A DNA stretch of 64,000 bases. Origin: Verrucomicrobiota bacterium (lineage in GTDB: Bacteria > Verrucomicrobiota > Verrucomicrobiia > Opitutales > Opitutaceae). Below, piece after piece: positions 35,797-45,018 of this stretch. Numbering within the stretch: the first letter of the stretch is position 1; every line of letters begins with the position of its first letter. The position numbers and the translations under genes are program-made. The notes beneath the pieces were generated by a model. The model saw only the letters and a program-made list of their open reading frames with translations. It ran no database searches and was not told where the DNA came from. The stretch is taken from the NCBI GenBank assembly GCA_023399155.1, contig JAEWQP010000030.1:124001-188000 (forward strand), written 5' to 3'.

Positions 35797-36495
35797 TTAG
35801 GGGTATACGGCACCTGGCTTGCCGAGGTTCGCGTGGATGTGGCGGCAGGCGCGGCAGAGTGTGCCGAAGGCGGGAACATGAGCGTCTATCTGCGACTGTT
35901 GAAGGTGCGCGAAGTCGAGCAGAGCGGTCAGGGCCGCTTGGTGAGTCGTCGGCTCATACTCCTCGCTTTCGAGAAAGCGGCCGACTGCTCCTTTGCCGTC
36001 TCGATGGCCGATGTGCGCCAGCGCAGTGGAGCAGTCCGCCTTCACCGTGGTGAGCTGGGTTCCCGATCTCGGATCACAAACAGGGAGGCCCTGGATGACG
36101 GGAAGACTCGCCACGATCCAATGCTCAAACTCCGGCCACGGCAGAACGACGGCGGCGGGGATGGGAAGTTTTGCTGCACGAATGATCTGCCCCGCCGCCG
36201 GACCGTCTAGCTTGGGACAGGCTTTACGTTTGGGTTGGCCGGGTGGAGTCACCTCGAAATCCGCGTCGTAGATCACCATCAACACGTCGAACTTCCGGAA
36301 CTCTCGCCAGAAACGCTGCATGGTCTCCGCGAGGTAATCGGCGTTCTTGAGGGCGTTGTCGCGAAGGAGCGGCTTTTCCCAAGTCACCACAGGATTCAGC
36401 CCGAGGTGCGCCCAGAGCCGGTTTAGCAATCCTGGGGCTGCGGTGTTTTCACCGTGCCCCTCGACAAGGAGCGCGCCGCGCAACGGACGGGTCAT
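35797..36495 (-). CDS. DUF4276 family protein (TOPRIM-like partner of an AAA ATPase)
   Basis: 232 residues. The N-terminus GALLVEGHGENTAAPGLLNRL carries the VEG-x-GE pattern, and a later VLMVIYDADFEV gives the D-x-D, together resembling a TOPRIM domain. WPEFEHWIVASL is typical of DUF4276. Such proteins are usually encoded beside OLD-like AAA ATPases, as here: its ATG overlaps the stop of the methylase-ATPase gene (ATGA). By analogy with split OLD nucleases, the ATPase may control a nicking activity of this protein. That is inference. Confidence 0.78.
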   Translation of the reverse strand: MTRPLRGALLVEGHGENTAAPGLLNRLWAHLGLNPVVTWEKPLLRDNALKNADYLAETMQRFWREFRKFDVLMVIYDADFEVTPPGQPKRKACPKLDGPAAGQIIRAAKLPIPAAVVLPWPEFEHWIVASLPVIQGLPVCDPRSGTQLTTVKADCSTALAHIGHRDGKGAVGRFLESEEYEPTTHQAALTALLDFAHLQQSQIDAHVPAFGTLCRACRHIHANLGKPGAVYP

Positions 36496-39400
36496 ACCTT
36501 CGTTCCCTCCTGATCTTTGGGCGGATAGACGGGCACTTCAGCACCGCCGGCCCGCAGTGGTTCGTGCCGTAGGATTTCGCCGAGTGTGCGCAGTCGCTCT
36601 TTCGCGGCGTAGAACTGGTCCGGTTCCATCGCGGTGATTCGCGTCGTGTCGCCTTCTCGCGTGACCACCCGCAGGAGTTCGGGCTCGAAGTGATCGAGCA
36701 GGTCAGGGCTGTGTGTGGTTATGACAACCCGCGCGTGGCGCTGGGCCGAGTGGATGAAATCGTAGAGGATTTCGAGTGCGCCCGGGTGGATGGCCAGCTC
36801 TGGCTCCTCGATGGCGATGAGCGAGGGCAGCGGGTCCTGCACCAAGGCTGCGAGCAGGGCGGCGGCGCGAAGGGTGCCGTCGCTCTCCTGGTCGGCGGGT
36901 GCCCAGCGTCCGCCTTCTTTTTGGCCGGGATTCCGATGCAGGAACTCGACGTATTGTTTGCTGCCGGCCGGCTTGACGACGGCGTCGGCGATGTCGTCGG
37001 TCAGGCGGTTGAGCGCGACCACCCACGAGCCTTTGCGGGGGCCGTTGAGAATGGCGTCCACCGTGGTCGGCCAGTTGAGGCCCAGGCCGTCCATGAGCGC
37101 GCCAGGCTGGCCCTTGTCCTGCGGTTGGCGGAGGACGATGGGCGGCACGCGGTAAACGCGGATACGGGCGATAGCCGAGGCGAGTTCAGCGAAGCGACCA
37201 TCGGTCTGCACGAGGGGTAGAACCAAACCGTTGGGCGGGATCGACACCGCATCGAGGCGGCGGTCTTTTGCCCACTCACCGTTGGCCACCTCAAACTCGC
37301 CCTGCCATTTGGCGGACTCTTTCGCGACTCGGTAGCCGCCTTCGCTGGCGGCTAGCGTGAGTTCGTAGTGACCGCGGGTGCCTTCGCTCTCTGCCTCGAT
37401 GCGGATCGAGAAGCTCGGTGCGCCGTGTTTGAGCAGACTGGCGAAGCCACCACGCGAGTCCTCCTGGCCGTTGCTTAGTGCGGAGGGCAGGCCGAGCATG
37501 GCGTCGGCGAGGAAGGCAAGCGCGTCGCAGAAGCTGCTTTTGCCGGAGCCGTTGGGGCCGACGAGCACGGTGACAGAGCCGAGGGAGACCGGGGCGCTGT
37601 CGCCGGCGAGGGAGCGGTAGTTGCGCACGGTGGCGCGGGTGATTTTTGCGGGCATGACGTAGCGCGTGGATTTAAAGTCGTGGGTCAGGCTGATGTGGCC
37701 CGGGGGCGGCGTGAGCTTGCTGACGAAGGGGCGCCCCGACTGCTTGGCGGCGAGCAAGGCATCGTAAGCGGCCAGGATGCGGGCGGCGGTCTCGTAGGTG
37801 CCGCGCTCGCGCAGCTCGCGATTTTTCAGCACCGTGAAGGTGTCGAGCACGTAGGCCGTGTCGTTGCGGTCGAGACCGTAAAGGAGGAAGAACGCGGCAT
37901 CCAACTCGGCGCGGAGTTGTTTCCGGTTCTCGTCATCCCAGCGGAAGGGTGCGCCGCTGAAACCGCAGTCCTCGGCGAAGCCGCGCAGGTCGTGCGCGGT
38001 GTAGCAGAGTTCGAGCACGTAGGGTCGCAGCCAGTCCGCCAGCGTTAGGCCCGGAGCCCAAGGTGCGGGTTGGGTGTAGGTTGTGGGCGGTAGGACGGGA
38101 AATTGATTGACGTAATGAAAATCTAAGTGGGTTCCTCCGACCTTTTGGCGGACGATGAAGTCGAACACTTGCGAATCAAAGTTCGCCAAAAGTGCATAGG
38201 CTGATGAGCGGTAACTCGAAGTCCGAACGATTGGGGTGATGTCGCCGAGTGCGGCAAACGGAACGGCGCTAGAAATACATGTCCGCGTGTCCGTTGAGCG
38301 GGCGATTCGGCGGTAGCTCAAGAACCACTTCGGCGCACGAGCGTGGAAGAGAGGCCAGATACGGCGGAGCTGCTCGGCGAGGGATTCGTTGAGCAGTTGG
38401 CCGAGCAAAACAGCCTCTTCATCAGTCAGCGGGAATTCGACGGCGAGGGCACGGGCGGTTTCTAGTTCCTCTTTCCACTTTTTCGCGGTGGGGCGTTTCT
38501 TTTGGTCGAGGGCGATGAGGTCTCGGAGATCGGCGTCGGCGATGGCGGAACCACCGTCGGGGCGACGGTGACCAGAAAGCCAGCGCCCCAGCTCGCGGCG
38601 GAGCTGCTCGGCGGTGGACATCGCGACAGTGCGTTTGCCTGCCTTGCTCACGGCGAGCGACTCCTCCAATGCCCGGCGGACAGCATCGGTGACTTCGCCG
38701 GGCAGGTCGGCGGCGATGAGCAGGCACCAACGTTCGTCCACCCAATAGCGGGGCTGGATGGTGACGGAGGGGTCGGCCTTCTCGCCGGATGTGAGATCTC
38801 GGATCTCAGGCCCGCTGTTATCGTCGTCGCCGGTGATGGGGTTGAAGGTCGAGCCAGTGTCGAGGTAGGTAGCCCAGCGGTGGTCGAACTGATGGAAGAG
38901 CTTGGCTTCGTAAAGCGGCAGCAAGGTGTCGTCACCCTTCCGCCAGCGGTTGCCCATCTGCTCCCAGCCTTCGTACTCGGCTTTTGGGCGGGTGTAGAAA
39001 AGGTGGGAGGCGCTGGTCAAGTTGAACAGGCCTTGGCGAAAGCGAACGCCCCACGGATTCAGGCCGCCTTCCCCGTCCGCGTCGGGCTCGCGGAGCAGCA
39101 CGGGGACTTGCGAGTAGATACGACGCGTGATCTCGGCATCACGGCGGGTGCGAAAGATTGGGCACGTGCGCGTGTTGGGGTTGATGCGCAGGATGTCCTC
39201 GGGCGTGAGTTCAATCTGGCGTTCGGAGTCGGCGAGTTCCTCCGTGCCGTGGGCAAAGAAGAAGAACTTCGCCTTCGCTTGTTGATCCGCTCGGCCGGTG
39301 ATGGTGAGCAGCGAAAATTTGTAGGAATTGTGGACACCCTCGAAGATGCCCTGATTCTCGAAATCAAAAAGCGAGGCGAGACGGCGCTCATCGACGAGCT

Positions 39401-42146
39401 TTTGGAAGTAAAACTTGTTGCCATCGTCGGTGGCGATGCCGGTCGGAACAATGAAGCCTGCGCTGCCCGTGGGCGCTACAAGTCCGAGATTCAACTCGGA
39501 GAATATCGAGTAGGTGTTGATGCGCCCGCGTCCACAAAGCGGGTAAGCTCCGCTGTTACTCAGGAAATGACTGACGCCTTCATGGAGACGGCTGGCAGTT
39601 AGGAACTCTTCGTAGAGAGCAGGATTGCCCTCTTTCAGGCCATCAATCAGCCGCTTACGTTCAGCTCCGGTTTGGGCGGCGGCTATGGAGGGAGCACGGG
39701 TGGCAAAGAATTCTTTCTCTTTGAGCTCGGTGTGTTCCCACGGCGGGTTCCCTAAAACAGCATCGAAGCCGCCAGACCAACCTGCGTCCTGACTGCTTGG
39801 CCGCTCATTTGCTGACGGCACGCGAAATACGCTCGGGAATCGAAGGTGCCAGTGAAAGAACCGGAAGCTGTGCTCGCGGTCCGCTTCAGGCAGGTCGGGC
39901 GCGTTGCCCGCCAGTTTTTCGATCTCGCGGCGCAGCGCTGGATCGATGTCGAAGGGCGTTCGCTCCAGCTTTCGGAGATGGCCGGTGTGAAGACGAAGCG
40001 TGAATTCGTTGTCCCGCTTCGGAAGGACAAATGCGGCGCACCAGGCGTCGTGCAACAATGTCGCATGGAGGTAGCCTGACGACGCTACGGCCTTCTCCCA
40101 CTCTTCTTCCTTTCGACGCACGGCCGCGATCGAGTTATCGTCGAGCGTTTCGACCGTGGCGAACGCGGTGGGAAGATTGCCGAGGCGTCCCCACGGCGCA
40201 GCATTTTCGAGATCGAAGAGCCCCTGCCCGGCGTCGCGAGTTTCGCGGTTGTCGGCTTTGAGCTGGGCGCACGCATCGGGATCGTCACCGATAATCGGTT
40301 TGAATGCGTCGTCCGGCAGTCCTTCGCGCAGGAGCTTGGGCGTGCAGCCGATGAGCGAGTTGCCGCACTGGATGTGGCTCTCGAGGAAGTTGAGCGGACG
40401 ACCTGGCTCGATGGCTTCAAGCCATAGCGAGACTTTGCACAACTCGACGGAAAGCGGATTCAGGTCCACGCCATAGAGGCAACGTCCCACTACAGAATGG
40501 AGCGCCGTGCGAACGGCGGTCAGTGGAGGCTCTCGCTCACCGGTCTCATGGGCTGCGAGCGCACGGGCGAGTCGATGAGCGGCGGCGACGAGAAAGTGAC
40601 CGGAACCGCAGGCAGGATCAATGATGCGAAGATTTAGAAGCGCCGCCCGCGGGTCGGCTGCACCGAGCGCGCGATCAATCACCGGCTGCAGAGCGGTATC
40701 AAGCAGTGACGTGATCAGCTCCGTCGGCGTATAGTAACTTCCAGTGAGTTTGCGGTCGTTGCCGGGAGCGTCGATCAACCGGGGCAATCCGGACGCGAGC
40801 GTGCCTTCCTCAAACCGCAATTCGAGGAGCGACTCGTAGACAGAACCCAACTCTTCGGCTCCGAGGTGCTCATAGTCGACGACGTGAGTGATCTTTTCCT
40901 CTTCATCGCGGGCCAATCCGAGGGCGCGGAGCGCAGCATAGAGATGCTCGTTGGCGAGTTGCGCGCGGTCGAGGTCGGGACATGAAGCCGGGCTGAAGAG
41001 AAATCCGCCCAGAGCGGGGAGTCCAAGCGCGGGACAACCGGTGTCAGAATGCAGGAGACGAAACAGGACTTTGAACTGCTCCCAGCCATCACCATGGGCC
41101 GTGCCACCATAGCGGCGGGCCAGCCGGCGTAGACGCGCAGTCGAATACGAAACAGCAAATCGCTCCCGCGCTTCGAGGGAGGCTTCGGGACGCAGAAGTG
41201 CGCCGCGATCTTCGGCCACGAAAAGGAAGAGCAGCCGGTAGATAAGGCGGAGCAGTTGGCGCTTGAACGCGTCGGGAGTCAGTGTGCCGGAACGTAGCGA
41301 GGTCTGAAGCGCGCCATTGGCCGGATTCGCGAGAAAGCCGGGGCCGAGCGCATTGAGCGCCTGCACGACGTTGTTGCGGAGGCCGCGCTTAACGCTCTTG
41401 CCGGTCTTGACCGCTTGATCTCGCCATTGCTCGATGATCCACGAAGCCGGAGTTGTCGGCGCGGCGGCGTCGGTTGGGCCGTCGCCGATGGCGGAGAAGC
41501 GCGTGCGATGGCACACGAGCCAAAGCAGGAAGAAGTCGGTGTAACCGGACTGGTTCTCGGCTGAGAAGATCGCCTCAAGATCGAATTCTACGAACGCTTG
41601 GCGCGTAAGGGCGGCATTGTCGCGGAGAAGTCGCAGCCGGAGTCCATTTGACAGAATGCCCCAAACGAGATCCTCGCGACGATTCAGGTAGTCCTGGAGC
41701 AACCCGTGCGGATTTACAGAAGCGGCCCCGCGAACGCCGGGCGTGCGTTTGTCGATCTGGATACCGGCACCGACAAGATGGATGGGAAGCGCACCGCAAC
41801 GATGAGAGATCGCGAAGGTATCGCGTCCCAATGCCTCCGCTCGCGCGCGCTCCAACGGATACGGATACCCGAGTTCCTGGAAGAGTGGACGCAGCCACAG
41901 GTCCAGGGTGGCGGCCTCGAAACCGTCGTCCTCGGCACGGGTAGCGAGTTTCTGGGCGAAACGTCGCCAGAGCCCGGTAAGGCGCGCCCAAGAACGCGAC
42001 GCCGCTTCATTGAGCGTTTCACCCGGAACTAGACCGTAGTGAACAGGACGGAGACCGGGCAGACCCTCGTCGCGGGCACGGATGCGAGCGAGAAGATCGG
42101 CGGGGAGAAGGCCGCCCTCGGATCGGATGAATGAGGCGGCGTTCAT
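36492..42146 (-). CDS. Eco57I-type N6-adenine methylase fused to an OLD-like AAA ATPase
   Basis: 1884 residues from MNAASFIRSEGGLLPADLL at 42146 (ATGA overlap with the SNF2 gene). Residues 1-1470 form a large Eco57I/PglX-like methylase: YYTPTELITSLL, motif I DPACGSGHF at 510, motif IV NPPW at 800, then a target-recognition-like region. Without a stop the frame runs into an AAA ATPase (about 1498-1884): ATVRNYRSL, Walker A GPNGSGKS at 1530-1537, Walker B IAIEEPELAIHPGALEILYD, and TTHSPDLLDHFEPELL. A methionine at 1498 (37655) marks where a separate ATPase would start, but no Shine-Dalgarno precedes it, so one fused protein is likely. Confidence 0.85.
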   Translation of the reverse strand: MNAASFIRSEGGLLPADLLARIRARDEGLPGLRPVHYGLVPGETLNEAASRSWARLTGLWRRFAQKLATRAEDDGFEAATLDLWLRPLFQELGYPYPLERARAEALGRDTFAISHRCGALPIHLVGAGIQIDKRTPGVRGAASVNPHGLLQDYLNRREDLVWGILSNGLRLRLLRDNAALTRQAFVEFDLEAIFSAENQSGYTDFFLLWLVCHRTRFSAIGDGPTDAAAPTTPASWIIEQWRDQAVKTGKSVKRGLRNNVVQALNALGPGFLANPANGALQTSLRSGTLTPDAFKRQLLRLIYRLLFLFVAEDRGALLRPEASLEARERFAVSYSTARLRRLARRYGGTAHGDGWEQFKVLFRLLHSDTGCPALGLPALGGFLFSPASCPDLDRAQLANEHLYAALRALGLARDEEEKITHVVDYEHLGAEELGSVYESLLELRFEEGTLASGLPRLIDAPGNDRKLTGSYYTPTELITSLLDTALQPVIDRALGAADPRAALLNLRIIDPACGSGHFLVAAAHRLARALAAHETGEREPPLTAVRTALHSVVGRCLYGVDLNPLSVELCKVSLWLEAIEPGRPLNFLESHIQCGNSLIGCTPKLLREGLPDDAFKPIIGDDPDACAQLKADNRETRDAGQGLFDLENAAPWGRLGNLPTAFATVETLDDNSIAAVRRKEEEWEKAVASSGYLHATLLHDAWCAAFVLPKRDNEFTLRLHTGHLRKLERTPFDIDPALRREIEKLAGNAPDLPEADREHSFRFFHWHLRFPSVFRVPSANERPSSQDAGWSGGFDAVLGNPPWEHTELKEKEFFATRAPSIAAAQTGAERKRLIDGLKEGNPALYEEFLTASRLHEGVSHFLSNSGAYPLCGRGRINTYSIFSELNLGLVAPTGSAGFIVPTGIATDDGNKFYFQKLVDERRLASLFDFENQGIFEGVHNSYKFSLLTITGRADQQAKAKFFFFAHGTEELADSERQIELTPEDILRINPNTRTCPIFRTRRDAEITRRIYSQVPVLLREPDADGEGGLNPWGVRFRQGLFNLTSASHLFYTRPKAEYEGWEQMGNRWRKGDDTLLPLYEAKLFHQFDHRWATYLDTGSTFNPITGDDDNSGPEIRDLTSGEKADPSVTIQPRYWVDERWCLLIAADLPGEVTDAVRRALEESLAVSKAGKRTVAMSTAEQLRRELGRWLSGHRRPDGGSAIADADLRDLIALDQKKRPTAKKWKEELETARALAVEFPLTDEEAVLLGQLLNESLAEQLRRIWPLFHARAPKWFLSYRRIARSTDTRTCISSAVPFAALGDITPIVRTSSYRSSAYALLANFDSQVFDFIVRQKVGGTHLDFHYVNQFPVLPPTTYTQPAPWAPGLTLADWLRPYVLELCYTAHDLRGFAEDCGFSGAPFRWDDENRKQLRAELDAAFFLLYGLDRNDTAYVLDTFTVLKNRELRERGTYETAARILAAYDALLAAKQSGRPFVSKLTPPPGHISLTHDFKSTRYVMPAKITRATVRNYRSLAGDSAPVSLGSVTVLVGPNGSGKSSFCDALAFLADAMLGLPSALSNGQEDSRGGFASLLKHGAPSFSIRIEAESEGTRGHYELTLAASEGGYRVAKESAKWQGEFEVANGEWAKDRRLDAVSIPPNGLVLPLVQTDGRFAELASAIARIRVYRVPPIVLRQPQDKGQPGALMDGLGLNWPTTVDAILNGPRKGSWVVALNRLTDDIADAVVKPAGSKQYVEFLHRNPGQKEGGRWAPADQESDGTLRAAALLAALVQDPLPSLIAIEEPELAIHPGALEILYDFIHSAQRHARVVITTHSPDLLDHFEPELLRVVTREGDTTRITAMEPDQFYAAKERLRTLGEILRHEPLRAGGAEVPVYPPKDQEGTKV

Positions 42147-45010
42147 GCGGTGGCGGCAGGTAGGAGAACGTAGAGCCCAAGGATGTCGGGGCGCGGAAGT
42201 GGCACGACGTCGAACGTCCACCCCTTGTCTTTGATCGCAGTGCGCACGCGACGGTTTGCCTCCGCAAACGACGCGGCGCGCGCAGCAATCACGGGCTGCA
42301 AGTGAGCGAGCAAAGCCTCGCGTGCATCGACGACGGTGCTTAGGCGCTCGCGGGCGAGTTCTGGCAGAATGTTTCCGGCCGGCTGAGCAAGTAGGAGCCC
42401 GTCGAGAGCCGACGGGCTGAGCCATTCCGGAGCGCTCGGACTGCCGGAGAAGGCGGCAGTGAAACAGTCTTCGGCCAGGGTCTCGTGATCAGGCTGGCCA
42501 CGTCTCCGTGTGATCAGGTGGTAGCGCGGACGGAGGATCAGGACCGTTGTGCGCCGCTCCACCGCTCGCGTGATCATCGCACCGGCTCGTGAGGCGATGG
42601 AATCGAGCAATGGATCAAGGGAAGTATCGACGACATAGGCGGCGAGGCCGGCCGGAATCGGATGGGTGCGCGTGAGGAACCGTGTTGCGCCGTCCGCTTC
42701 GGCGAACGAGGAATCGAAACTGTAGTTGAGCTGCTGCACCTCTGCACGAAGCCCCATCGCCTCACGCACCGGCACCGGCACCGGCGTAAGATCGTAGCGG
42801 CCGGTCCGGCCATGGATGCCGCCCAAACGAACAGCACCGAAGCGGGCCAGAGACGTTTCAAGGAAGTCCTGGACGTCGAGGCGCGAGCCAAGCGTTGCCC
42901 GCATGGCCTCCACCTCACGGGCAACATCCTCGACCTTGACGGCATTCTGAGCGAAGAGGCTGCGCGAGCGCTTCTCACGTTCGGATGCGTTGACCCACTC
43001 TCGCGCGAGTAACTCGCGCTGTGGTTCGATGATAGACTCGAATCCCGGCAGAAGAGCCGTGGCGTCCGGCGATTGACCGCGGAGAATCAGGCCTTCCATC
43101 ACGGCATTGATCACCTGATCCGTGTTGACCGGAATCGGAACGGAGATGCCCAGCGAACGGCGAATCGCCTGATGCTTTCGGAGGAGAACGTCGAGGACGA
43201 TGCCATCGATGCCATTGTCAGCGCCGTAGTAGGTGACGACTCTTACCTGCGGGCGAGTTTGGCCAAAACGGTCGACGCGACCTTCACGCTGTTCGTGCCG
43301 GGTAGGATTCCACGACAGGTCGTAGTGCAGGACGGCGTCGAATCCCCGCTGAAGGTTGATGCCTTCAGAGAGGCAATCGGTGCAGACAAGAATACGGTTC
43401 GGCTTTTCGCTCAGCTCATCAACGCGGAGTTTGCGCTCCTCCGATGGAAGCACTCCCGTTACCGACTCGATGTTGAACTTCGCACCGAGTTTCTCGCGGA
43501 GAGCCTTGGCGACGTAATCGGCGGTGGCGATAAAACGACAGAAGACAATGGGACTGCTTCCCTCTTTCACGAGGTTGGCAATAAGGCCCACGGCGTGGGC
43601 AAGCTTTGCATCGAACTCGGCTTCGCACAGTCGATCCGCATCTTTCGCGAGCGCGAGCAAGCGGCTGCGTGAAAGATTGGTTTCGGGAGTGATTTCGCCG
43701 TCAGCAGTGATCGAGGCATCTGCCCCTGGATCAATGTCGCTGCTGGAAGCGTCGGGCTGCTCAAGATCGAGCACCAACCGACTGCCGAGATCATCAGCTT
43801 CATCGGGTGTCGCTGTATCAGCGACAGCCGCGCGGGCGCGCAGCGTGGCGACCGCAGCCGCAGGGCTCGATGCCAAGGCGCGGAGAAGTGCCAGCACTGA
43901 CCACCACTGAACGCGCTGTCGATGGGAGCCGTCTTCGGCTGTTACGGTCTCGCGAGCGTATGCCAACACCTTCTCAAAGAGCGCGCGATAGGCAGGCGTT
44001 AGCTTGTAGGTAGCTTCGGATTCGAGACGGTCCGGGAAGGTCGTGTTCTGGTCGAGATATGCGCGGACGTCTGCCCTGCGGCGTTGCACGATGTGGAGCG
44101 CAAGCCGCTCGCGCAGGTGCCGATGCACATCACCGCTGAGGTCCGAAGGAAGGTTGGCGAACTCCGGTCGGAGCAACCCTAGGAGACCCCGGAATGCCTC
44201 GTCGTTGCCGCTATGTGGCGTCGCAGAGACCAAGATCAGATGCTGCTCAGGTTTGGCCGCGAGGCCCGAGATCAATTCGAAGCGTTGATGGCGTGAACCA
44301 CGGCTCTCGGCACTGGCGGCGCAGGTGTGAGCCTCGTCAACGATCACGAACTCAGGACAGGTGCGAAGGAACTCATGCCGGCGCTTCTCCGCCTTGATGT
44401 AGTCGAGCGAAACGATGACCAGCGGATGATAGTCGAAGATCGAAGCGAAGTCTGGCGGCTTCTGGTCCTCCAAACGCTTTGCTGTCCCGGCTGTGACGAG
44501 CGTCGCCTCCAGATGGAATTTTTCCCGAAGTTCAGCCTGCCACTGTTCCGCAAGATGCGGAGGGCAAAGGACCGCGATACGTTGGATTTCCCCGCGATCG
44601 CGCAGCTCGCGGGCGATGAGGGCGGCTTCGATGGTCTTGCCGATACCGACATCGTCTGCAATCAGCAGGCGAACCGGGTCTTGGCGAAGCGCCATGAGGA
44701 GCGGAACCAGCTGATAGGGCCGAGGCTCGACGGCGATACTGGCGAAACAACGAAAAGGACCAGCCGTCGTGCGAACGCCAAGCCGCGCGGCATCACGAAG
44801 TAGACGAGAGGAACGGTAGTCACCCGGTCGGTCGGGATTTGGCGCAGCAAACTCTGCGGTCACAACCGACTCGATAGCGGTGAGAATGCCGGTCGACTCT
44901 TCATCTGCTCCGCCAATGGGCCGCAGTCGCACGAAGTCCTCGGTGGATTCCGGGAGGACGATCCACTCGCGACCTCGGGCGTTGACGATGTTACCGGGAG
45001 AAAAAAGCAT
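42143..45010 (-). CDS. drmD: SNF2-type helicase resembling DISARM DrmD
   Basis: 955 residues from MLFSPGNIVNARGREWIVLP at 45010; the sequence further upstream in frame belongs to the helicase gene region. The N-terminus (PGNIVNARGREW) and the segment EPRPYQLVPLLMALRQDPVR, then LLIADDVGIGKTIEAALIAR (Walker A near 118-126), follow the DrmD pattern. Other motifs are DEAH at 225-228, SATPHSGNDEAF, and the C-terminal QREGRVDRFGQTRPQVRVV near 576. DrmD is the SNF2-like helicase of class 1 DISARM, which pairs with an adenine methylase. It lies 8 bases after the upstream helicase stop. Confidence 0.82.
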   Translation of the reverse strand: MLFSPGNIVNARGREWIVLPESTEDFVRLRPIGGADEESTGILTAIESVVTAEFAAPNPDRPGDYRSSRLLRDAARLGVRTTAGPFRCFASIAVEPRPYQLVPLLMALRQDPVRLLIADDVGIGKTIEAALIARELRDRGEIQRIAVLCPPHLAEQWQAELREKFHLEATLVTAGTAKRLEDQKPPDFASIFDYHPLVIVSLDYIKAEKRRHEFLRTCPEFVIVDEAHTCAASAESRGSRHQRFELISGLAAKPEQHLILVSATPHSGNDEAFRGLLGLLRPEFANLPSDLSGDVHRHLRERLALHIVQRRRADVRAYLDQNTTFPDRLESEATYKLTPAYRALFEKVLAYARETVTAEDGSHRQRVQWWSVLALLRALASSPAAAVATLRARAAVADTATPDEADDLGSRLVLDLEQPDASSSDIDPGADASITADGEITPETNLSRSRLLALAKDADRLCEAEFDAKLAHAVGLIANLVKEGSSPIVFCRFIATADYVAKALREKLGAKFNIESVTGVLPSEERKLRVDELSEKPNRILVCTDCLSEGINLQRGFDAVLHYDLSWNPTRHEQREGRVDRFGQTRPQVRVVTYYGADNGIDGIVLDVLLRKHQAIRRSLGISVPIPVNTDQVINAVMEGLILRGQSPDATALLPGFESIIEPQRELLAREWVNASEREKRSRSLFAQNAVKVEDVAREVEAMRATLGSRLDVQDFLETSLARFGAVRLGGIHGRTGRYDLTPVPVPVREAMGLRAEVQQLNYSFDSSFAEADGATRFLTRTHPIPAGLAAYVVDTSLDPLLDSIASRAGAMITRAVERRTTVLILRPRYHLITRRRGQPDHETLAEDCFTAAFSGSPSAPEWLSPSALDGLLLAQPAGNILPELARERLSTVVDAREALLAHLQPVIAARAASFAEANRRVRTAIKDKGWTFDVVPLPRPDILGLYVLLPAATA

Positions 45011-45018
45011 GATCAGAG

